Source of the DNA: Allofranklinella schreckenbergeri
GTDB lineage: Bacteria; Pseudomonadota; Gammaproteobacteria; Burkholderiales; Burkholderiaceae_C
Length of the DNA stretch: 64,000 nt
Direction: 5' to 3'
Assembly (NCBI RefSeq): GCF_003703475.1
Contig: NZ_RDQM01000013.1
Coordinates: 19,411-83,410 of the forward strand
The translations under genes and the position numbers were made by a program. Within the stretch, counting starts at the first letter, position 1; every line of letters starts with the position of its first letter. Positions 55,203 to 64,000 of this stretch are shown in pieces. The notes beneath the pieces are model-generated. The model made no database searches. It was not told the origin of the DNA and was given only the letters and a program-made list of their open reading frames with translations.

Positions 55203-56336
55203 TCAATGGGGCTTGTGGCGTATTGCGGGCGGCTGGCAGTTTGGTGTTTGCCAGCAATCGCTGGCAAAGCGCAGGCCGTCGATCACGGCGTGCAATGCCG
55301 CGGTGGCGTGGGTGGCCTGGGGGTATTGGGCAAATTGCACGGGCAGGTCGGGCAGGGCTTTTTGCATGGCCTGGGCAAATTGGCGCGCGTGCGTGACTTG
55401 GCCGCGCTCTTGCATCATGCGTGCGCGTGGCGACTGCGCATCAATGCGAGGTGAGGGGGTTTGCTCATAGCTGCCCATGCTGATGTGCAGGCCCGTGGGC
55501 AAGGCCAGCGCCGCAGCGCTGCCAGCAGGGGCTGGGCTTGGGGTGTTTTGCAGGGCGCTGGCCGCCTGCCACACCGGCAAGGTGCGCTCGCGCACCTGGT
55601 GCAGATAGCCCCCGTTCCACCACAGCGAGGGGCTGGAGGCGATATAGACCTGAAAGTGCTGCGGCTGCTGCAACATGGCATAGAGCGCGAACAGGCCGCC
55701 GTAGGAGTGGCCCATGAGGGCTTGGCGCGACGGGTCTGCAGGGTAGCTTTGGGCAATGGCCGGTTGCAGCTCCTGGGTGAGAAATTGCAAAAACACATCG
55801 GCCCCGCCTTGTTGCTTGGCCCAGCGGTCGCCGGTGTTGGCGAGGTCGGGCGCGGGCGGGGTGTAGTCCTGCGCGCGGGCCTGGATGTCGAGCAATTGCG
55901 CATCGTCGTAGCCCACGCCGACGATGAGCATGGGGATGGTGCCGTTCTCATCAGCCCGCATAGCCATGCCTTGGGCCGCCATGGAGACAACGGGAAACAG
56001 CGCATCGCCATCGAGCACATACAGCACCGGGTAGCCCTGGGCGGGCGGGCGGCCGATGGCGCTGACCTGGATGCGGTAGGGCCGCCCGGTGGCTTTGGCG
56101 CGCACGGAGTAGGCGTGCGCGCCGGGCAGGCGCGCCGGCATGGCCGCGCCCAGCGGGGAGGAGGGCGCGGCTGTTGCGGCGGCGGCCTGGGGTGGTGGCA
56201 CAGGTGGCGCAGGCAGCGCTGTTGGCGCTGTTTGGGATGTGGGCGGCATTGGCGGCGTTTGCGCCGGGGCTTGCGGGGCTGCCAGGGTTGCCAAGGGCAA
56301 CGCCAGCATCAGCAGGGTCAGCAAAGGTTTGGCCAT
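55203..56336 (-). CDS. Exported alpha/beta hydrolase, Fes/IroE-like esterase
   Basis: 377-residue serine hydrolase. A signal peptide (MAKPLLTLLMLALPLATLAA) is followed by a Pro/Ala/Thr-rich linker to about residue 65. The esterase domain has LYVLDGDALFP near 107, the nucleophile in LMGHSYGGLFALY near 210 and a late histidine in ATHATAALHAV near 345. The layout matches the periplasmic esterases that act on siderophore esters (IroE, PF00756 family). It follows the TonB-dependent receptor gene by 34 bases in the same direction, which supports a siderophore role; the exact substrate is unknown. Confidence 0.87.
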   Translation of the reverse strand: MAKPLLTLLMLALPLATLAAPQAPAQTPPMPPTSQTAPTALPAPPVPPPQAAAATAAPSSPLGAAMPARLPGAHAYSVRAKATGRPYRIQVSAIGRPPAQGYPVLYVLDGDALFPVVSMAAQGMAMRADENGTIPMLIVGVGYDDAQLLDIQARAQDYTPPAPDLANTGDRWAKQQGGADVFLQFLTQELQPAIAQSYPADPSRQALMGHSYGGLFALYAMLQQPQHFQVYIASSPSLWWNGGYLHQVRERTLPVWQAASALQNTPSPAPAGSAAALALPTGLHISMGSYEQTPSPRIDAQSPRARMMQERGQVTHARQFAQAMQKALPDLPVQFAQYPQATHATAALHAVIDGLRFASDCWQTPNCQPPAIRHKPH

Positions 56337-56370
56337 GTGAAGGGGCGATTGGGGATGTTGGGCGGCTTTT

Positions 56371-58662
56371 TTACCAAGCGTAACGCACGCTGGCCGTCCA
56401 ACGCCGTCCGGGGCCTGCGAAACAGCCAATGCCCACGCCCGCCGGGGCGCAACTGGCCAGGTAGCGTTTATCGCTCAGGTTGCTGACGTTCAGCGCCAGT
56501 TGCACACCGGCAAGGTCGCCGCGCCAATGGCCCAGGTCGTAGCGCAGGCCCACGTCCAGCAAAGTGTGGGCGGGCACTTTCAGCGTGTTGGCCACATCGG
56601 CCCAGGTGGCGCTGCTGCGGCGTACCCCGGCAGAGAGGCCCAGATGGCCTTGCAGCAAGCGCCAATCCAGCCAGGCGGAGGCGCTCAGGCGTGGCACGGC
56701 CACGGGGGTTTTGCCTTGCTCGCCGGGGATGTGGCTGCGGGTGACTTGGGCATCCAGCCAGCTCAGCGAGGCGATGGCGCTGAGGTTGTGCGCCCACTCG
56801 GTGCGCCCTTCCAGTTCCAGGCCGCGCACGCGCACTTCGCCGGTCTGGATTTGCTTGTTGGCTGGCGCGCCAGGGGTGGGGTCTTTGGTGAGCACGTTGC
56901 GGCGCGTGAGTTCGTAGGCGGCGGCGCTGAGCAGCCAGGGCGCACCGTCGGGCTGGTATTTGGCGCCCAGCTCGATTTGCTTGGCCGTGCCGGGCTGGAA
57001 GGGCGCGCCGTGCAAGTTGATGGCGGTGGTTGGCTCAAACGAGGTGGCGTAGCTCACATAGGGCGAAAGGCCGCTTGCGCTGCGGTACATCAGGCTGGCG
57101 CTGATGCTGGTTTTGCGGTCGATCTGATCGTGGCGGGTGAGCGTGCCTGCAGGCAAGCGCGTGATGCGGTCGTGGTGGCTGGCGCGGTCGCGGCGCAGGC
57201 CCAATTGGGCCAGCCACGGCCCCCATTGCATTTGGTCTTGCAGATACAGGCCGAATTGGCTTTGCCGGCGCTGTGAGTCGGTGTTGAAGGCTGGCAAGGG
57301 CACGGCTACGCCGTAGCGGGGCTGGAGAAAGTCCAGCGGCAGGCCCGGCTTGCCGCTGCCGAGCTGGCGGTTGGCGCGGCTGCGTTGCCAGTCCAGCCCG
57401 GCCAGTAACGTGTGGCGCAGCGCGCCGGTGTGCCATTGCCAGCGCAGTTGCGTGTCGGTGCTCAGGCCGTGCAGGTCCTCGTCGGCGGCGCTGGCCTGGC
57501 GCATGAGGATGCTGCGCGCGGGGTTGAGCAGCGCGGCGGAGACGTTGCGATAGCGCGAATCGGCGCTCAGCCAGCGGCCTTGGTGCAGCAGGCTGAGGCC
57601 GTCGTGAAAGCGGTGCTCCAGTCGCCAGCCGAGGGCGTTCTGGTTGCGCTCGAAGCGCTCAAACGCTGGCTCGCCGGTGAACAGATTGTGGGGGATACGC
57701 CCCAGCGCGTGCGGCAGCAAAGTGCCGTGGGCGGGCAGGCCGTTGTAGTCGCCGCTTTGCGGGTCGCGTTGCAGCCAGGCTTGCAACGTCAGCGTGGTGT
57801 GGGGCTGCGCGCGCCAGGTCAGCGCGGGCGCGAGCAGATAGCGCCGCTCGGGCAGGCCGCTGGCGCTTTCGCCATCGCGTGCCAGGGCCGTCAAGCGCCA
57901 AGCCAGCGTGCCGTGCGCATCCATCACGCCGCCCAGATCGGCTGCCAGCTCGCGCAGGCCCAGATTGCCCGCGCGCAGGCGCAGCTCGCGCACGGTTTCA
58001 AACACCGGGCGGCGGCCGACGAGGTTGACCAGCCCGCCGGGGTTGACCTGACCGTACAGCACCGAGTTGGGTCCGCGCACCACGTCGATGCGCTCCAGCG
58101 CCCAGGCGTCCACACCCGGCACGAGGTAGGACAGCCCGCGCGGCAGGCGCAGGCCATCGAGATAGCCCACGTAATTGGCCGTTTGTCCGAAGCCGCCAAA
58201 GCCGCGCAGAAATACCGTGTCGTAGCGCACCGAGCTGCGCGCCTCGGCCACCACGCCGGGCGTGTAGCGCAAGGCCTGGGCCACGCTGTGCACGGCTTGC
58301 TCGTCCATTTGCGTGCGCGTGATGGTGGAGATGGAGGCGGGCGTGTGGGCCAGCCGGGTGTCGGTCTTGGTTGCGGTGGCGCTGCGCTGGGCGACGTAGC
58401 CGGGCGGTGATTGCCACTCCTGGCTGGTGGAGGTGACGGTGACTGCGGGCAGCGTGGCCGCAGCCACGCCGCGCTGCTTGTTGCGGCTATCGGCATCGCT
58501 GGCGCTGGCATGGCTGGCATTGAGCTGCGTGGCAGGTGGCTGCGGCGTGGCACTGCCGGAGTGGGTTTCTTGAGCGGGTTGCGCTTGCGCCAGCGCCAGC
58601 GAGGCGGGCAAAACGGCCAGGGCGAGCCAGGTTGGGGATAGCACGGTCTTCTTTTTATTCAT
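56371..58662 (-). CDS. TonB-dependent siderophore receptor
   Basis: Outer-membrane receptor of 763 residues. Signal peptide MNKKKTVLSPTWLALAVLP..ALAQAQ, a Ser/Ala-rich linker, then the plug domain (TPASISTITRTQMDEQ, RGFGGFG, VERIDVVRGP-like block ERIDVVRGPNSVLYGQVNPG) and a 22-strand type barrel ending with a terminal aromatic, WTASVRYAW. Class features match ferric-siderophore receptors such as FhuE and FpvA, without a signalling extension. It is divergent from an AraC regulator and followed by the esterase. A second ATG 16 codons upstream is less likely. Confidence 0.92.
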   Translation of the reverse strand: MNKKKTVLSPTWLALAVLPASLALAQAQPAQETHSGSATPQPPATQLNASHASASDADSRNKQRGVAAATLPAVTVTSTSQEWQSPPGYVAQRSATATKTDTRLAHTPASISTITRTQMDEQAVHSVAQALRYTPGVVAEARSSVRYDTVFLRGFGGFGQTANYVGYLDGLRLPRGLSYLVPGVDAWALERIDVVRGPNSVLYGQVNPGGLVNLVGRRPVFETVRELRLRAGNLGLRELAADLGGVMDAHGTLAWRLTALARDGESASGLPERRYLLAPALTWRAQPHTTLTLQAWLQRDPQSGDYNGLPAHGTLLPHALGRIPHNLFTGEPAFERFERNQNALGWRLEHRFHDGLSLLHQGRWLSADSRYRNVSAALLNPARSILMRQASAADEDLHGLSTDTQLRWQWHTGALRHTLLAGLDWQRSRANRQLGSGKPGLPLDFLQPRYGVAVPLPAFNTDSQRRQSQFGLYLQDQMQWGPWLAQLGLRRDRASHHDRITRLPAGTLTRHDQIDRKTSISASLMYRSASGLSPYVSYATSFEPTTAINLHGAPFQPGTAKQIELGAKYQPDGAPWLLSAAAYELTRRNVLTKDPTPGAPANKQIQTGEVRVRGLELEGRTEWAHNLSAIASLSWLDAQVTRSHIPGEQGKTPVAVPRLSASAWLDWRLLQGHLGLSAGVRRSSATWADVANTLKVPAHTLLDVGLRYDLGHWRGDLAGVQLALNVSNLSDKRYLASCAPAGVGIGCFAGPGRRWTASVRYAW

Positions 58663-58691
58663 GGCACAGGCGAGAGTTCGGCGGTTCAATT

Positions 58692-58710
58692 GATAATTTG
58701 TCGCATTCAT
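58692..58710 (-). promoter_or_regulatory. Weak candidate Fur box before the siderophore receptor
   Basis: GATAATTTGTCGCATTCAT matches about 10 of 19 positions of the classical Fur box. It lies 30 bases upstream of the receptor start, a fitting place. The match is poor in the middle, so this is only a candidate. Confidence 0.25.
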
Positions 58711-58825
58711 TCTAGAAACTGGCGCCAGCCCCCACCTTTGCGAAAAATGCAAAAAACTTTGCGCGCCCCTCAATCGCGTACCGCCCCATCGCCACGCACT
58801 TCGGCATGGCGCGGTCTCTTTGCCT

Positions 58826-59791
58826 ATGCCCTCTAACCGCCCGTCACCGCTGATCCCGCTGGGGGATCTGGCTCGCCAAAGCCGCCACACCGGCAGCGCC
58901 TATCGCCTGTGCGGCCCGGATGCTGTCCAGCCGTTTGCTCTGCGTGGGCGCGTGCAAACCCATCCCATGACGGCGGGCGCAACCTTGCATTTGGTGGATG
59001 TGGTGGATGAGCACGCGCAAAACGTCCACATCCAGCTCAAACCTGGCTTGCGCATCGCCTGGGTGCTGCGTGGCCGTGCCGATGTGCGTTACGGCTCGCA
59101 GCGCGTGCTGATGCAGCCGGGGCGCGGCGGCCCCACGGCCCATGCCGTGGCGCTGGCTGAAGGCGAGTCGTTCACGCGCTATGCCACGCCGGGAGGGCGC
59201 GAGTCCACCGTCAGCCTGTGCCTGACGCCCGATTGGCTGGCGCAAGCCGCTTGCAGCAGCGCCGATGCGGTCAGCCGCCTGAGCCAGCAGCATTTGCAGC
59301 GCGCCCATTGGCAAACGCCGCCCGCACTGCATGCCGTGTTGCAAGGGCTGCTGGGTGACACCGGGTTGGCGCCCGAGCTGCACGCGCTGTATCTGCAAGG
59401 CTGTTTCCAGATGCTGGCTGCCCACGCTTTGCAGGGGCTGGCAGGCCCTGATGCCGGGCGCGGGGCCGCTGCGCCCCTGCGCCGCCGCCCGATGGAGCAG
59501 GTGCGTGAGCTGCTCGACAGCGGCCAGGCCGATCGCTGGTCGCTGGAGGCCATCGCGCGCCACCACCACATGAGCGCGGCCACGCTGCAACGCCACTTCC
59601 AGCAGGCTTTTGGCATGGGCGTTTTTGCCTACCAGCGCCGCCGCCGCTTGCAGCAGGCGCGGGCGGCCCTGGCGCGTGGCGAGGTGGATGTGGCCGGCGC
59701 CGCTGCGCTGGCGGGCTACCGCCATGCGGCCAACTTCTCCACTGCGTTTCGCCGCCAGTTCGGCATCAGCCCGTTGCAGGCGCGGGGGTGA
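58826..59791 (+). CDS. AraC-family regulator (PchR-like)
   Basis: 321-residue transcription factor. The N-terminal half is a sensor domain of the type found in siderophore-responsive AraC proteins (for example GLRIAWVLRGRADVRYG). The C-terminal half has two helix-turn-helix units: WSLEAIARHHHMSAATLQRHF near 238 and VAGAAALAGYRHAANFSTAF near 293, ending FGISPLQARG. It is divergent from the receptor gene and probably activates it when the siderophore is present. The ATG is taken over a TTG two codons upstream. Confidence 0.9.
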   Translation: MPSNRPSPLIPLGDLARQSRHTGSAYRLCGPDAVQPFALRGRVQTHPMTAGATLHLVDVVDEHAQNVHIQLKPGLRIAWVLRGRADVRYGSQRVLMQPGRGGPTAHAVALAEGESFTRYATPGGRESTVSLCLTPDWLAQAACSSADAVSRLSQQHLQRAHWQTPPALHAVLQGLLGDTGLAPELHALYLQGCFQMLAAHALQGLAGPDAGRGAAAPLRRRPMEQVRELLDSGQADRWSLEAIARHHHMSAATLQRHFQQAFGMGVFAYQRRRRLQQARAALARGEVDVAGAAALAGYRHAANFSTAFRRQFGISPLQARG

Positions 59792-59828
59792 AAAAAACGG
59801 CCTGCAGGCTGTGGGCGCCGCAGGCCGT
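59791..59828 (-). terminator. Terminator for hemB, beyond repeat copy 15
   Basis: A 9-bp perfect stem ACGGCCTGC / GCAGGCCGT with a 14-base loop; on the minus strand it runs into seven T residues. It starts right at the stop of the AraC gene, between convergent genes. Confidence 0.8.
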
Positions 59829-59856
59829 GGAGGGTTTGAATGCCTTGGGTTGGCAA

Positions 59857-59939
59857 TTTATTTCAAATCATTGGGCAATAAAATGTGCCTTTTTCGGCAT
59901 GTTGAGAATCAAGACATTTTTACAATGATTGATAATTTG
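59857..59939 (+). repeat. Intergenic palindromic element, copy 15
   Basis: Arms AATCATTG and CAATGATT pair, differing from the usual AATCAAAA/TTTTGATT on both sides at once. AAAATGT pairs with ACATTTT; the core is TGCCTTTTTCGGCATG. It lies between the hemB stop and its terminator. Confidence 0.88.
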
Positions 59940-59961
59940 CCTTGGTGCTTATTCAGCGTAT

Positions 59962-60987
<1,026 letters not shown>

Positions 60988-61100
60988 TCAGGGGTAAGCA
61001 GTTGGTGGCAAGAAGATGGGCGGCATGGCCGCTGGCGAGAAGGCCTGCGATTGTCGGCGATGGCGCGCGGGCGTGGGCCTGAATAGCCTTCCGGGATGGT

Positions 61101-61181
61101 TTTTTATCGATCAAAAAGAAATAAAACAACCTTATTTCGGCAATATGGTATTTGTATTGTTTTGCTTTGATATAAAAATAT
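61101..61181 (+). repeat. Intergenic palindromic element, copy 16
   Basis: GATCAAAAAGAAATAAAACAA on the left is matched by TTGTTTTGCTTTGATAT on the right, with AAAACAA/TTGTTTT pairing. The core is TTATTTCGGCAATATGG. It is upstream of hemB and touches the terminator of the large CAP protein gene. This is the fifteenth counted copy. Confidence 0.85.
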
Positions 61182-61206
61182 GGCGCAGGCAATCAACCTG
61201 CGCCAT
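61171..61206 (-). terminator. Terminator of the CAP/DUF4214 protein gene
   Basis: A 10-bp perfect stem ATGGCGCAGG / CCTGCGCCAT with a 7-base loop; on the minus strand it runs into TATTTTTATATC, which is the edge of repeat copy 16. Confidence 0.8.
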
Positions 61207-61260
61207 GGTGGGCGGTGGGGCCAGCGCCGCTGCACAAGGCGTTGGCGGTCATGTCATCGC

Positions 61261-63678
61261 TCAAGGGCTTTTGATGGGGTCGCCCGGATCGGCAATGGTC
61301 TCGCGCACGAATTGCCGCGCCTGCGCGGCGGTGACGCGCTTGACGCTGGTGGCTTCGCGGGCCAGCCAAGCCCTGGCGGCGACTTCATCGGCAGGGCCTG
61401 CGTAACGCGCTTGCGGATTTTTCTCGTCCAGCTCAGGGTCGATGACGAGGGTGAACAGCTTGGCTGCTTCGAGCTTGTTGCGCACGGCCTGGGCGTCGGC
61501 GTTTTGGGCGCCGTTGAGCACGTTGAGCGTGATGCTGGCGGCGGTCATGCGGCCTTGCCGGAATTCGTTGACGTAGTAAGCCTTGCCAGCAGCATCGGGC
61601 AGCACGCCAAACAGGGCCTGGTAAATCTTGTCCAGCACGTTGCCGATGGTGTTGTGATTGATGTCGCCATACAGCCGCTTGCTCTCCTCGGAGTTGGCAA
61701 AGCCTTGCAGCATGGGGGTGCTCAGGCCTTCTCGCTTGATTGTCTTGGCCCAATAGATCAGCCCTGCGGGGTCGGAGGGGCGCTGGTAAAAGCTCAGGTA
61801 GAGCTTTTGGGCGTCCTGCACGGCGGGGTCGTTGGGATCCAGGCCGGGCGGGAGAGGGCCAGGCCCGCCGTTACTTTTGACCTCCAGCGCGGGGCCCCAT
61901 TCGAGCGGGTAGCCATGCATCAGAGCGCGCGCTACGAGAAATTGGCGTTCCGAACCTGTGGGCTGGTGGCGGAAGCTGGGCGCGTTGGTGTTTTGCAGGG
62001 CCTGGTCGCTGCGTTGGGCGACGTTGGTGAGCTGGATGTCGTCGATGTACCAGCCCACGCCCACATCGCTTTGCGGGTAATAGGCGCCGCTTTGGTGCTC
62101 GTAGGCAAAACGCAGTTGGATGCTTTTGTGGGCAAAGGCCGAGAGGCTGACGGTTTTGCGCTGGAAGCTCTGTTCACCAGCCCCGCCAGAGCCTGCCTGG
62201 GAGTGGATGGTTTGCCAGGATTTGCCATCCAGCGAGACTTGCACCAGGGCGCGTTGCGTGGGGGTGGCCCAGCCCAACTGGCTGGCAAATTGCAGTTGCG
62301 CGCCGGGTTGGACGTAGAACTGGGGCGTAAAAGTCAGCATTTGCAGGCGTTGCGGGATGGGGTGGGCCAAATGGAAGGAGGCCGAGCCGCTGGCTTTGAC
62401 GCGGGTATCGCGCGGGGAGTAGCCCGACACATTGGGTTGCAGCAGCCCCATGCCTGCTTCAGCGCCTTCGGTTTGCGTGAAATCACGCAGGCTGAAGGCC
62501 GCCCACTGATAGCCCGTGGCGCCAGGCACCGGGGTGATGGCGTACGCGCCTCCGCCTTGGGCGGTGAGGGCGGGCAGCACGGTGTCAGCGCCGTAACGGT
62601 CGGGATTGATGGCGGTGACGGTGTAGTGAAAATCCCGCGCCACGCCCTGGATGCGCACATTGCGCACCTGCACCTCGTAGCTGACGTCGGCGCTGGCGGC
62701 GTTGGGGCGGGCATTGGGCACCCATACCAAGGTGTTGTCGCCCATGAAAGCCTGGTAAGGCTCCAGCCGCAGGGAGATGTTGTGCCCGCCTGAGCGCATC
62801 TCCACCCTGGCCTGGGAAAAGTCCGCATCGGGGTAGGAGAACGACCAGCGCGGGAAAACCAGCGTTTGCGGCACATAGCCCGGCGGTGGCCAACTGACAA
62901 AGTCATCGCGTACGGTCGGGCGTGTGGAGTGCGGGCCATCAAGCACCCACACGACGCTGACGCTGGTGCTGTCGTTCACGGCATGGCCCGCGCCCATGAC
63001 CTTGGTGGGCGGATACAGCAGCCAGCGGCGGTGGCCCACGGCGAGGTTGGTGTCGCCTTCATCTTCCATTTGCCCGGTGACGGAGGTGGCGCCAGCCATA
63101 CCCAGCGACAGGTTGGAGCGGCCTGCGGCCTCCTCGCCTTCGCTGGTGTGGCAGCGCCAACTGCTGGGCGGCTTGTGCGAAAGCGCGTTGTTGGCCAGCA
63201 TGATCAGGGCGGCTTGCTGGGCTTTGCGGGTGTAGGTCGCATCCAGCGTTACCGTGGCAGGCACGCCCGCCATGGCACGAAAGTAGTTGATGCGCCGCAG
63301 CGTGGCGTCCTGGTAAGCGGCGGAGACCTGCCCGGCGACGCAGCCTGCGGCGCTGCCCGTCCAGCCGGCGGCGATGTTTTCAGAGGCGGAATAAATGGCG
63401 TTGTGAAAATTGCGCACGGCCTCGCGGCTTCGGATGTTGACGGAAAAGCCCGTCAGCGCCGATTTGGCCACGCCGGCTTGCGGGGCTTGGCCCGTGGCAT
63501 GCTGGGCTTGGGGTGGCGCGCCCAGGCTGGGTTCGGCAAAGTCCGGCAAAAGCGGCGCTTGCGCCAGGGCTTGAGAGGCGGCCACGGCCAATGCGCTGGT
63601 GCAGAAACCATGGACGACGCGCCGGGCGCAAGTGCCAGCCCAGGCGGCGTGTTGACGGGGGGGCAGGGTAAACGGCAT
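61261..63678 (-). CDS. Large exported CAP-domain protein with C-terminal DUF4214
   Basis: 805-residue protein. Start MPFTLPPRQH has a strong GGAGGAG site; an N-terminal signal region (VVHGFCTSALAVAASQALAQA) is followed by a CAP/SCP-like domain (NYFRAMAGVPATVTLD near 132, ALSHKPPSSW near 165, NLAVGHRRWLLYPP near 210). The middle (about 280-570) is beta-rich, with a probable jelly-roll/carbohydrate-binding-like part (GVGWYIDDIQLTNVAQ). The end (about 620-740) matches DUF4214 (FYQRPSDPAGLIYWAKTIKREG, FANSEESKRLYG), a repeat common in secreted surface proteins. Function unknown; extracellular adhesion or matrix role is a guess. Confidence 0.85.
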   Translation of the reverse strand: MPFTLPPRQHAAWAGTCARRVVHGFCTSALAVAASQALAQAPLLPDFAEPSLGAPPQAQHATGQAPQAGVAKSALTGFSVNIRSREAVRNFHNAIYSASENIAAGWTGSAAGCVAGQVSAAYQDATLRRINYFRAMAGVPATVTLDATYTRKAQQAALIMLANNALSHKPPSSWRCHTSEGEEAAGRSNLSLGMAGATSVTGQMEDEGDTNLAVGHRRWLLYPPTKVMGAGHAVNDSTSVSVVWVLDGPHSTRPTVRDDFVSWPPPGYVPQTLVFPRWSFSYPDADFSQARVEMRSGGHNISLRLEPYQAFMGDNTLVWVPNARPNAASADVSYEVQVRNVRIQGVARDFHYTVTAINPDRYGADTVLPALTAQGGGAYAITPVPGATGYQWAAFSLRDFTQTEGAEAGMGLLQPNVSGYSPRDTRVKASGSASFHLAHPIPQRLQMLTFTPQFYVQPGAQLQFASQLGWATPTQRALVQVSLDGKSWQTIHSQAGSGGAGEQSFQRKTVSLSAFAHKSIQLRFAYEHQSGAYYPQSDVGVGWYIDDIQLTNVAQRSDQALQNTNAPSFRHQPTGSERQFLVARALMHGYPLEWGPALEVKSNGGPGPLPPGLDPNDPAVQDAQKLYLSFYQRPSDPAGLIYWAKTIKREGLSTPMLQGFANSEESKRLYGDINHNTIGNVLDKIYQALFGVLPDAAGKAYYVNEFRQGRMTAASITLNVLNGAQNADAQAVRNKLEAAKLFTLVIDPELDEKNPQARYAGPADEVAARAWLAREATSVKRVTAAQARQFVRETIADPGDPIKSP

Positions 63679-63874
63679 ATCTCCTCCTGAAGTGAGCAGC
63701 AATGAAAGCGTGTCACGGGACATGATAACGGCAGCCTTTTACAAAAAGGCGTGGCGCGTTACGTTTTGAGAGGGATTTGCGCAAACTTGGGCCAACCGCC
63801 CCAGAGGCCATGCAGCCCGCTGTGGTAAGCGCGTTGTTTGGTGGGCTGGGATTGTGTGCGCACACATCCTCTTA

Positions 63875-64000
63875 GAGCCTGTTCAAAATCTTTTTAGGAT
63901 AAGCGCCAGGAAAGCCAAGTGGATGAATTGCAAGCTGGTATTGAGCAGGCGCTCGCAGTTCTTCCACAAGCGTCTGTTCTTGTCCAGCCAGGCAAAGCTG
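63875..64000 (-). mobile_element. Right end of an IS5-family insertion sequence, cut by the window edge
   Basis: The terminal sequence GAGCCTGTTCAAAATC begins after a TTA that could be a TNA target duplication. Inside it is the 3' end of a transposase on the minus strand. Only about 126 bases are visible. Confidence 0.8.
63883..64000 (-). CDS. IS5-family transposase, C-terminal fragment
   Basis: The visible 38 residues read SFAWLDKNRRLWKNCERL and then a hydrophobic tail ending LALILKRF before a TGA. This is the standard C-terminus of small IS5-family (IS1031/IS427-type) transposases. The stop codon lies inside the terminal inverted repeat region, as is common. The rest of the gene lies beyond the right edge. 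Confidence 0.82.
   Translation of the reverse strand, partial: SFAWLDKNRRLWKNCERLLNTSLQFIHLAFLALILKRF

Noticed and set aside
63734..63750. GCCTTTT/AAAAGGC hairpin upstream of the CAP gene
   Set aside because: Short stem with a tiny loop and no gene ending there; could be part of a promoter region.

Overview
The window is chromosomal DNA from a Gram-negative member of the Burkholderiales, most likely Comamonadaceae. The evidence is high GC with C/G-ending codons in most genes, the linked rpsL-rpsG-fusA-tuf-rpsJ cluster, a CphA-type protein, the hisB-hisH-hisA order, HlyD/TolC-type export and the RlmD, RppH and YicC protein types. I cannot assign a genus from sequence alone. No rRNA, CRISPR array, prophage or plasmid functions were found. 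The only insertion-sequence trace is the end of an IS5-like element at the right edge.

Layout. 1-3.5 kb: leftward surface-polysaccharide export cluster (GT4 glycosyltransferase, Wzm permease, a small unlisted membrane protein, Wzt ATPase running off the left edge). 3.7-8.5 kb: complete type I secretion operon. 8.9-13.1 kb: DASS anion transporter and a cyanophycin synthetase with a degenerate second ATP site. 13.2-18.4 kb: yicC, divergent from a Ser/Thr kinase, PP2C phosphatase, CbiB-like protein and hisC. 18.7-27.2 kb: unusual bacterioferritin, glnD, ompR-envZ, rlmD, cobA. 27.4-34.7 kb: yqeY, rpsU, lytic transglycosylase, proS, rppH, rlmE, ferredoxin, an unknown protein, ypfJ. 34.8-40.1 kb: tRNA-Ser and the str-type ribosomal operon closed by a strong terminator. 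40.3-47.4 kb: bcp, a NYN protein, a peptide-type ABC importer without a binding protein, an acetate CoA-transferase. 47.6-55.1 kb: two tandem paralogous lipoproteins, hisB-hisH-hisA, rdgC. 55.2-63.7 kb: esterase, TonB-dependent receptor and AraC regulator (likely siderophore module), hemB, and a large CAP/DUF4214 exported protein.

The most striking feature is not a gene. An AT-rich, roughly 75-85 bp, imperfectly palindromic element occurs at least 15 times, only between genes, about once per 4 kb but absent from about 34-47 kb. Its arms resemble TTACAAATCAA...TTGATTTGTAA, and its centre carries TTTCGGCATG in most copies. Arms co-vary between copies. Copies often sit beside factor-independent terminators. 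The three reverse-oriented copies each follow a forward copy, giving facing pairs. I do not recognise this family; it looks like a REP- or MITE-like structured element that may act in transcript 3'-end formation or stability.

Other points worth a second look are a bacterioferritin that keeps the haem methionine but has lost five of six ferroxidase ligands, the CphA without a normal Mur-ligase P-loop, the S10 gene cut off from the rest of the S10 operon, and strong intercistronic hairpins around fusA. Gene calls are my reading of translated sequence; no database search was run.
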